Positions 24,514 through 31,924 of a DNA stretch of 64,000 bases are shown here, piece by piece. Position 1 is the stretch's first letter; every line of letters begins with the position of its first letter. The position numbers and the translations under genes were made by a program. The DNA is from JARLGU01 sp036504535 (lineage in GTDB: Bacteria; Armatimonadota; Armatimonadia; Armatimonadales; Capsulimonadaceae), in the NCBI GenBank assembly GCA_036504535.1, contig DASXUY010000064.1:62001-126000 (forward strand), written 5' to 3'. The notes beneath the pieces are model-generated. The model did not search any database and was not told where the DNA came from. It saw only the letters and a program-made list of their open reading frames with translations.

Positions 24514-26871
24514 CTACGGTGCGCCGGGTAATACGGATATCTCGGCGGCGCAGGTCCAGCCGTCTCCATTCACCGTTTTGAGCGACGTGAACCGGAAATA
24601 TCGGGCATCGACCGGCGAAAACGGGACGGTTTGGAGAGATGGGTTGTTTCGAATGTTGGCGAAAGTGCCAGAGGCTACTCTTGTTGTCCAGTCGATTCCG
24701 TTCGTGCTCGTTTCAAACCGGTAGTTTTCGACGACCCCGTTAGGCATTCCATCCTGTCGCGGTAGGTACGTAAACCCTCCAAGGCGGTGCGAACTGCCCA
24801 TGTCTACCGTGATATAGTGCGGAAGCGCCAAGTTCGCCTCCCATCGTGTATGCCAGAATGTCGCAGTATCGCCGTCAATCGCGTTGGCCGCGGAGTTGTT
24901 TGTGTGAGTCGTCTCCTCGCTGTCGGTCCCGATGACCTTCCAGCCAGCTGGCACCAGACCGGCAAAGGCTTTTTCAGCCAGCATGCCAAGCTGGCCATTC
25001 GTCCCCAAGTTCGCCGCTTTCACGACACCGCCCGAGGGCAAAGCAATGGGCGAGGAGTAGATCGCCGACTTGCTAGTTGGGGCTGTCCCGTCGAGGGTGA
25101 ACACCATTGCAGACCCGTCGGTGTTGCCAAGCTTGACCGTGCCAGTAGCGTCGCGATTCGAGATCGTGGGCGGCAGCATTGCACTGGCCTGTCGGAACAG
25201 GCCGACTTCGGCCAGAGTGGGCTCCAAGCGGGAATCCGTTATTCGGATTCGCAGCTGGCTAGTCGTCGCTGGCGCCTTCAAGCGTATGAGCCGCCTATGG
25301 CCGACCGTGGTGAGCTCATCAGACGAAATCGCCTGCGCCTGGACCCACGTCGATCCGTTCCACGTTTCGATGACAAACGATTCGATACGCTGTCCGCGAT
25401 GGTCCACCGCCTCCTGCAGCGAAACGACGTCAAAAGTCACTGCTTTGGGCATGGTCAAGGTGACCGCACCAGTCGTGCGCCCCGTTTCGGCTTCCCACCA
25501 CGTATCAAGGTTGCCGTCGAATGCAAGAGACGGCGCATGGGAGGCGTTGCTCGTGTCGGCGGTCACCGTCGCGCCAGCCGCCAAATTCTGACCGAACGTT
25601 GCCTTGACGACACGGCTCATTGCGTCCAGAGCAGTCAATTCGTCGTCGGGGATCAGTCCACGATTGTCGGGCGAGAGGTTCAATATGAGGTTCGAGTTCC
25701 TGCCGATCGAGCGGTAATAGGCATCGACCAGATCCGAAGCGCTTCTCGGTCGTTTTCCAGGCGCCCAGAACCACGCACCGTTATCGAGAATGGTGAGATT
25801 GGTCTCAGCGGGAAACCACCAAAGGTGCGAGCCCGGAACTAGCTTTCCGCGACTTCCCAGGTCGCCATACATGTCGGGCCAATTGAAACTATTGGGCGAA
25901 GTAGGCAAGGGAATGACGCTCCATTCCGTCGTACGGCCATATCCGCCTTCGTTTCCAACCCAACGGACATCGGGTCCTTTGCCCATGATAACGGAGTCGG
26001 GCTGCAAGGTACGGATCAGATCGTACCAAGCCGCATAGTTGTAAGTTTCGTGGACGCTTGGGTCAGGGTTCGCACCATCGAACCACACCTCGCTAATTGG
26101 CCCATACTCAGTCAGCAGTTCGTACAGCTGATTGAGGAAGTATCGGTTGTAGTCGTCCACTGTGTACTTGAAGCTGCGAAAGCCCTTCGTGGGTGGGCGT
26201 CCTTCGGCTGGGTTGCTCTTGAAGGCCGCAGGATTGGTGGGGATTGCCGATGGGACGCTCTCGCTGCCGTCGCCATAGTAGCCGCCCGGGTTCTTCGGAT
26301 TTGTCCGCAACTGGTACAGATCGGCAGGCGATAGGTACACACCCAATTTTAGTCCGTGCGCCTTCGCTGCTTTTGCAACGCTGGCAACGACATCGCCCTT
26401 ACCGTCAAGCCAAACACTGGACGCGACAGAGTGCTGGGTGTATCGTGTCGGCCACAAGCACAATCCGTCGTGGTGCTTGCAGACGAGCACGATCATCTTG
26501 CCGCCAGCGTCCTTGATGGCCTGGCACCATTGGTCGGCATTGAATGCCGTCGGGTTAAAATCGGAAGGCTCTTCACGACCGCTGCCCCACTCGACCTTAT
26601 TGAAAGTATTGGGGCCGAAGTGCAGAAAGAATGTCCACTCAAGCCGCATCCAGGCAGTTTGGTTGGGGCGTGGCAAGACCTTCGCAGCCTTCTCCGCGAT
26701 AACGGCAGCGGAATCTTGCTGAGTGATTAACTGCTCGGTTGAATACGGTGTCGTTCCAGGTTCGCCCGCACCGGGTCGGGGGTCGTTCGCGTCGCCGCGC
26801 GCGACTACGGCGCACGCAAGCAGACAGCACAGTAGCAAAGAGATAGTCATTGATTTCACCACATTGAGCAT
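24514..26871 (-). CDS. Secreted GH29 alpha-L-fucosidase with two CBM32-like modules
   Basis: 785 residues. A signal peptide (residues ~1-26) precedes the GH29 barrel (~60-430): FFLHFGPNTFNKVEWGSG, MIVLVCKHHDGLCLWPT, LKLGVYLSPAD, ISEVWFDGANPD (nucleophile Asp ~264) and NSNLILNLSPDNRGLIP. Two F5/8 type C (CBM32-like) discoidin modules follow, near 430-560 (SLAFDGNLDTWWEAETG) and 650-785 (NAIDGDTATFWHTRWEAN, PHYITVDMG), with a short FN3/CHB_HEX_C-like insert between (TLDGTAPTSKSAIYSSPI). Such modules usually bind galactose-type sugars. It removes terminal L-fucose, as on fucosylated xyloglucan side chains. Member of the minus-strand array. Confidence 0.9.
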   Translation of the reverse strand: MLNVVKSMTISLLLCCLLACAVVARGDANDPRPGAGEPGTTPYSTEQLITQQDSAAVIAEKAAKVLPRPNQTAWMRLEWTFFLHFGPNTFNKVEWGSGREEPSDFNPTAFNADQWCQAIKDAGGKMIVLVCKHHDGLCLWPTRYTQHSVASSVWLDGKGDVVASVAKAAKAHGLKLGVYLSPADLYQLRTNPKNPGGYYGDGSESVPSAIPTNPAAFKSNPAEGRPPTKGFRSFKYTVDDYNRYFLNQLYELLTEYGPISEVWFDGANPDPSVHETYNYAAWYDLIRTLQPDSVIMGKGPDVRWVGNEGGYGRTTEWSVIPLPTSPNSFNWPDMYGDLGSRGKLVPGSHLWWFPAETNLTILDNGAWFWAPGKRPRSASDLVDAYYRSIGRNSNLILNLSPDNRGLIPDDELTALDAMSRVVKATFGQNLAAGATVTADTSNASHAPSLAFDGNLDTWWEAETGRTTGAVTLTMPKAVTFDVVSLQEAVDHRGQRIESFVIETWNGSTWVQAQAISSDELTTVGHRRLIRLKAPATTSQLRIRITDSRLEPTLAEVGLFRQASAMLPPTISNRDATGTVKLGNTDGSAMVFTLDGTAPTSKSAIYSSPIALPSGGVVKAANLGTNGQLGMLAEKAFAGLVPAGWKVIGTDSEETTHTNNSAANAIDGDTATFWHTRWEANLALPHYITVDMGSSHRLGGFTYLPRQDGMPNGVVENYRFETSTNGIDWTTRVASGTFANIRNNPSLQTVPFSPVDARYFRFTSLKTVNGDGWTCAAEISVLPGAP

Positions 26872-27045
26872 TTTGATTTTCCACGGAGACCGGCACGCGC
26901 AAGTCGTTAGCGATTGCTTCGGTCCTTTCTGTTAATGGTCGAGTTCCGTCGTGGCTTTCACGAACGGCAAATCGCATTTCACGCCGTCACGTCGCAACAA
27001 CAATTCGGTATGCGGGTTTCGTTGCTTCCAAACACGCTTAAAGTT

Positions 27046-29463
27046 TCATTCCGCTACATCCAGCTTGATCTTCTTCTGCTGGCGGATGATCGTCACTTGT
27101 ACCGGCGAGTGACCCGCAGATGCCGTGATCTTCTGTAATTCCAGGACCGTCCGCACGGGATTGCCGTTGGCCGCCACGATCACGTCGTCAGTGACCAGGC
27201 CGCATTTCCGCGCAGCGCTACCAACAAAAGCGTCGAGAATCAGCACGCCGCTCTCGTCGGGTAGGCCGTAAGCCGATCGGTCTCCCAACCCTGCGATGTT
27301 TCGAACTTGCGCGCCGAAAGCTAACATAGAGGAGGGTGTCGCCGCAGCGCTTGGGGCAATGGCCGGTGATCCCGCGATCACCGGAAGCTCGGGCTGCCGA
27401 CAAATCGCTGTCAGGCGAGGGCTCACGACACCGAACCGATCCATTGGGAAATTCTTAATACCTAGCGCAGCCGCCGGGGAATCGGCGGCGACGCGGAAGT
27501 CGCCGCCGCTGGCATTGATAAAGTGGGCATCCGCGACAATGGACGCTCCGTCGCGGTGGGACATTACTGCAAGACCGCGCGCGGGCCGAGGGGCGATCTG
27601 GCCGGATTGATGCACCAGGTTGGCGTCCATCTCGGCTCCCCAGGGTTGGTCGCTGGGCATCCTAGCCGGCCGGTAGCCATCAACCCAAATGATGTTGCGC
27701 CGAAACACATCCCCGCAGTGCGTAAACCAGACATGTGGGTGGTACGTGTTGTTGACGATAATGTTGTTTTCCACAGTTCGGCCATAGCCCTCGCGGTTCT
27801 TGATCCCGCCGTTCAGGCACAGGTTGTTATAGATGTGGTAGTTGGAAGCGCCGTCGTCAAGGTCGATATCCCAACCGTGGTCGCAGCGCCAGCGGGAGTT
27901 GCGGATAATGATCGGCTCGACGACATCGAGGAATGGCAAGTCCTTATGCGCTTGCCAGTCGCTATCCTTGTCGAGATCGACGCCGTTCAGGCCCCAGTAC
28001 CGATCGCGGCCCCAGGAGTTGAATGAGCCGTGGTCACCGGTTTCTTTCACCGTGTCGAAAACATCGCAGTATTCAATGACGTGGCCGCCCCAGCAACCGT
28101 CCCCGATATTGATCCCGGCACGCGGCACATCGTAGATCGAACAGTGACGCACGGTAATTCTCGACGCTATGTCGATTTCGACAGGCGCCGACTGCTTTTC
28201 AAAGCGGCCCGAGCGATCGATAAGGCAGTCTTCCACCAGACAGTCAGCAGGGTAGTTGTTCGTCTTTGGGCCGGGAGCGAGGTCGATATTGCCCAGCGAT
28301 TGGCGCTGATTATATTCAAAGAGCGGGCTTCGCCCGGCGTGGGGATCGCCCACGAAGGCAACTCCGTTAGCACCGGCGTCGGGAATGTAGCAGGCGCGGA
28401 TTGCCAAGCGGCGGTTGTAGTTGCTGACATAGACCGCATTCCCGCCAGTTTGCCCAATGTCGCAGTTCTCGACTGCGCAGTCTTCGGTACCTGTGAAGAA
28501 GAGCGCACCGCCACGGTAGGTCGTCCAGTCCGACCGCAAAAGAGGCTCCTTGTTATCCATGAACGTCCGCGACGTGTGACGAAACGTGATCCCATCAAAG
28601 CGGACATAGCGCACGGGGTTCGACTCGTCGCCACGCAGCTCGACCAGCGAAGCTATATGGGCTGATTCGATGGTAGCCTTGCTTAGATCTATCCCAATCG
28701 GCGGATAGTAGTAGAGGGTGTGCGTTTTGGTGTCGAGAAACCACTCGTCAGGAGCGTCAAGCTCCTCGAAGATGTTCTCGACGTACCGCTGCTGCTGATG
28801 CATGCCCATCTGACGATTATTCTGCCAACCACCTGTGAATTTGACGCTATTGTTGGTGTCTTTGCCGGTGATCTTGTACCAAAGATCGCCCCATTCGAGT
28901 GCCTGCATCGCGTGAATGAACCCGCCAGCCGGGTCTTCCCAGTGTTTGGCCCGCTCCGGGCTGAACGCGTCCGCCGAATATCCACCGAGAATTCGCTGGT
29001 TGGGGTCGAAGTTCGGATAGCGGGCGAGAATAGCGCGCTGCCCGTTGACGTAGAGCTGATCGGTGACGAAATCCGTTGGTACCGCTGCTTTCATGATGCC
29101 GTCGCGATACGGCAGCCAGGTCGGGTTCAGTCTCTTGCCGCCACTTACAACGACGGTCTCGCCGTTGTACGCGCGGTACGTTACCGGAGCGGCCTTTGTG
29201 CCGGAGTCCTCACCAGTGAGCACCAGTGGAGCAGGCAGGTAGTATGTGCCTGCCATCAGGTTGATGGTAACCGGCACCTTCCCTGCGTCGCGGCGCGCGG
29301 CGACCTGTGCTCGGGCCAGCGAAGCGAACGGTTTCGCCCTGGTCCCAGCCGCAGAATCATTCCCGCTCGGAGACACGTACCACACGGCTGCCTCACCCGG
29401 TACCGTGAAAGCGAGCGGTACCAGGGCGAGGAGACTGGCTGTTATTTGAATCAGTGTTTTCAT
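27046..29463 (-). CDS. Secreted GH141-like right-handed beta-helix protein with C-terminal PDZ domain
   Basis: 805 residues with a signal peptide (~1-25). WYVSPSGNDSAAGTRAKPFA, then a GTYYLPAPLVLTGEDSGT segment, VTYRAYNGETVVVSGG and a long beta-helix with repeated N- and D-rich turns (CAVENCDIGQTGGNAVYVSN, AGINIGDGCWGG) match the GH141 pattern, whose characterised members are an alpha-L-fucosidase and a xylanase. The final ~90 residues (LPDESGVLILDAFVGSAARK, CGLVTDDVIVAANGNPVRTV, PVQVTIIRQQKKIKLDV) are a PDZ domain, unexpected on such an enzyme. It sits 42 bases downstream of a clan GH-A gene, a pairing repeated at 60839-64000. Activity cannot be deduced beyond the family resemblance. Confidence 0.75.
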   Translation of the reverse strand: MKTLIQITASLLALVPLAFTVPGEAAVWYVSPSGNDSAAGTRAKPFASLARAQVAARRDAGKVPVTINLMAGTYYLPAPLVLTGEDSGTKAAPVTYRAYNGETVVVSGGKRLNPTWLPYRDGIMKAAVPTDFVTDQLYVNGQRAILARYPNFDPNQRILGGYSADAFSPERAKHWEDPAGGFIHAMQALEWGDLWYKITGKDTNNSVKFTGGWQNNRQMGMHQQQRYVENIFEELDAPDEWFLDTKTHTLYYYPPIGIDLSKATIESAHIASLVELRGDESNPVRYVRFDGITFRHTSRTFMDNKEPLLRSDWTTYRGGALFFTGTEDCAVENCDIGQTGGNAVYVSNYNRRLAIRACYIPDAGANGVAFVGDPHAGRSPLFEYNQRQSLGNIDLAPGPKTNNYPADCLVEDCLIDRSGRFEKQSAPVEIDIASRITVRHCSIYDVPRAGINIGDGCWGGHVIEYCDVFDTVKETGDHGSFNSWGRDRYWGLNGVDLDKDSDWQAHKDLPFLDVVEPIIIRNSRWRCDHGWDIDLDDGASNYHIYNNLCLNGGIKNREGYGRTVENNIIVNNTYHPHVWFTHCGDVFRRNIIWVDGYRPARMPSDQPWGAEMDANLVHQSGQIAPRPARGLAVMSHRDGASIVADAHFINASGGDFRVAADSPAAALGIKNFPMDRFGVVSPRLTAICRQPELPVIAGSPAIAPSAAATPSSMLAFGAQVRNIAGLGDRSAYGLPDESGVLILDAFVGSAARKCGLVTDDVIVAANGNPVRTVLELQKITASAGHSPVQVTIIRQQKKIKLDVAE

Positions 29464-29505
29464 GACGATCAGCCTTTCGGAAAGTCGGTGGCGTTGTGGG
29501 CACCG

Positions 29506-31830
29506 CTACCGGACCATGAATCCGATCTTATCGAAGTAGACTGACCCTTTGGGAGCCTTATTGGTCTGGAGAACGAACAGTACGTTGCCTGCTGTCGGCA
29601 GAGCCTTGAAGTAGTCGTCGTTCTTTATGTCAAGCTGGTAGCTCTTCCAGTCTTTAGCGTCCTTAAGCGGGATCGTTCCGATCTTCATCCACCAGTTGGC
29701 GGTCCCCTGCATGGTCACGAGTACGACGGCGTTGGGATCGTCGCAGACGAAATCCGGCGAGGTCTTCATGTCGACGATCACGCCGCGGATGTTCGCCTTG
29801 TTGAGCTTATCCTCTTTCGGAAGGCGGCCAACGGATAGAAGGAACTTATCCTTGTCCGGAGCGTCCGGATTTGCTCCCTGCGCAGGCAGATCGATCCTCG
29901 CAACCGAACGGTTGGCACGCTGGGTCTGGTCGTCGTTGAGCGAATAGCTGGAGCCGAAGTAGTCCTTGTCAGTGACGAGCGGGTTGGAGAAATCCCAGAA
30001 CACGATCGGACGGGGTACCGACGGCTTTACGTTGATCTTGAACGACGCAACGGAGCCGCCAGATCGGGCCGTCAGTGTCAAAACGCCTGCCGTCGCAGCT
30101 TTCATCGTGAAATGGCCAACATTCTCGGCAAGCCTGACCTGGCTGCGGTCGAAGGTCGCATCCCCGTCCGCCGTCAACCTCGCGGGAGCCAAAACGCCAC
30201 CGTAAGGCATCTTCGACCCTGCGGACAGGGCGATGATTTGGCCACTCACGCTGTCGCCGGCATACATTTCCGACGGAATCACGAACCGCAGTTCCGGTTT
30301 GCCAGCGACTGTCTTCTGGTTCGAGAGTGCGGACTTCGCCATGGCCGAGAGAGTGCGCTGCGCCGTGTCGGGAACGCGAACGTATGTCATCGAGTACGGC
30401 GCAACTGTGACACTGAAGGCGTCGCCCGTCTTCAAGCGCTCGATGCGAGGTCCGGTGCTCCATTGGATCAGGTGCGTCACCGGGCTGTAATAATACTCGC
30501 GGCTGCTGACAGTGGCGAGTTCCCCTATGGTTGCCGGCGTGAAGCCAGCCAAGCGCAGGTTGACCTTTGTGGCGTGTTCCTTGTCGGTATTGACCAGCAT
30601 AACCGTCACGGCATGATCCGTGCGCGAAGCGTACGAGAAGACCGTTTTGTCGCTTGAACTCGCAGGGATTAAGCGATTGCCCATATAGTTATTCCAGAGC
30701 CAAAGAGCATAATATTCGGACTTGCGGGCGTAGTCTTCGTTGGCGCCACTGACAAGGTCAACGAACAGGTCCCATTCATTGGCCATCGATACGCCGTTCT
30801 TAGCCAATTCCCCCAGGAATATACTGGACCAGAGTCCGCTGAACAGATTAGCGTTATCGAGACCGCCAGAGAGATTCCATTCGCTGTAGGCGATCTCGAT
30901 CTCTTTCTCGCGCTGGGGCTGATATTTATGGATCCACCCTTTCACCGGATTCACCTGGCTTTCGACCATCTTGGCGATATCGCTGAACATCTGCGTGTCG
31001 GTGAGGGTCGTGCTGCCGGGGTAGGTGTGGATTGAGACAAAGTCGACGTTTGAGCCGCAGTCTCGGAGCGCTTCCTCCACGAACGGGCAACTGCCGATTT
31101 TGATAGTGGGGTCTTGCTTGTGCATCGCGTCCGCCATGTCGTTGTACCGTTTGGTGTACATAGCCCCGGTAATCTGCCCTTTGCCGAACGGCAGATCGTT
31201 GCCAGCCTCCCATGAGCCGCCGAGTTCATTGCCGATCTCCCAGACGCGGACATCGTAGTCCATCTTCTTGTTGGCCCACTTCACCCATTCGGCTGCGTCG
31301 ATCGCGCGGCCCGTGCCCGCGTTAGGGCACGCCATTGCCTGGATTCCGGGCAGGGACTTGATCCAATCCTGCTGCTTTTTCACATCGACATTGCCGTGCC
31401 AGCCGGTGCTCGACGGATGCAGAGTTTTGTCGTCGACGAGGAACGAGGGAGCATAGCCGCTGTAGTCAACGGCAGGGTAGCCGTCCGGGCCAACCTTGCT
31501 CGGGTCCACCTTGCCATCCGCGCCCCGGACACCGTTGCCATTCCAATACGTTCCGTTCGCATACGATCCGCCCGGTATGCGAATGTAGCGCGGATGCAAC
31601 TCCGACACCCATTTTTTAACCTGCGGCGCATCGTAGCTACTGGCGAAGTACCAAAGGGCCACGTTAGTTCCACCAAGGCGCTGGGGATCCATCGTTCGAA
31701 GCACCTTCGATGCATCAACGGTGACCGTGGCCTCTCGGGGCTTGGCTAGGTCCGCAGGCGCGGCGTTGACCGCTGACAGGGAGGCGACGCTGGAAATACA
31801 GGCGAGGACGGTGCAATATGCTTTTTTCAT
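29506..31830 (-). CDS. Secreted clan GH-A (GH51-like) glycosidase with C-terminal beta-sandwich domains
   Basis: About 774 residues from the ATG at 31830 (MKKAYCTVLACISSVASLS..., a signal peptide); the frame is open to 32034, but that would overlap the neighbouring esterase gene and bury the signal peptide. Residues ~40-450 contain LGGTNVALWYF, RYIRIPGGSYANGTYWNGNG, VWEIGNELGGSWE (acid/base Glu ~200), FVSIHTYPGS and IEIAYSEWNLSGG (nucleophile Glu ~316), typical of GH51/GH39-style barrels. C-terminal domains include a bacterial-Ig-like segment and a final beta-sandwich (PIVFWDFSNP ... GSVYFDKIGFMVR) resembling a carbohydrate-binding fold. Its closest relative here is 60839-63178. The family number is uncertain; arabinofuranosidase-like is the best guess. 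Confidence 0.75.
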   Translation of the reverse strand: MKKAYCTVLACISSVASLSAVNAAPADLAKPREATVTVDASKVLRTMDPQRLGGTNVALWYFASSYDAPQVKKWVSELHPRYIRIPGGSYANGTYWNGNGVRGADGKVDPSKVGPDGYPAVDYSGYAPSFLVDDKTLHPSSTGWHGNVDVKKQQDWIKSLPGIQAMACPNAGTGRAIDAAEWVKWANKKMDYDVRVWEIGNELGGSWEAGNDLPFGKGQITGAMYTKRYNDMADAMHKQDPTIKIGSCPFVEEALRDCGSNVDFVSIHTYPGSTTLTDTQMFSDIAKMVESQVNPVKGWIHKYQPQREKEIEIAYSEWNLSGGLDNANLFSGLWSSIFLGELAKNGVSMANEWDLFVDLVSGANEDYARKSEYYALWLWNNYMGNRLIPASSSDKTVFSYASRTDHAVTVMLVNTDKEHATKVNLRLAGFTPATIGELATVSSREYYYSPVTHLIQWSTGPRIERLKTGDAFSVTVAPYSMTYVRVPDTAQRTLSAMAKSALSNQKTVAGKPELRFVIPSEMYAGDSVSGQIIALSAGSKMPYGGVLAPARLTADGDATFDRSQVRLAENVGHFTMKAATAGVLTLTARSGGSVASFKINVKPSVPRPIVFWDFSNPLVTDKDYFGSSYSLNDDQTQRANRSVARIDLPAQGANPDAPDKDKFLLSVGRLPKEDKLNKANIRGVIVDMKTSPDFVCDDPNAVVLVTMQGTANWWMKIGTIPLKDAKDWKSYQLDIKNDDYFKALPTAGNVLFVLQTNKAPKGSVYFDKIGFMVR

Positions 31831-31902
31831 GTAGGTTTCTCTTTTGCTGGCGCGATATCTGCAATGATCTGCCGGGCGTTGAGTATGAACTTCAGATCGA
31901 TG

Positions 31903-31923
31903 CCAACTTGGACAGCAAGTTGG
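31903..31923 (-). terminator. Hairpin between the esterase and GH-A genes
   Basis: CCAACTTG and CAAGTTGG form a perfect 8-bp stem with a 5-base loop directly after the esterase stop codon. There is no following T run, so it is more likely an mRNA-processing or stability hairpin than a strong terminator; it may set unequal expression within the array. Confidence 0.4.
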
Positions 31924-31924
31924 T

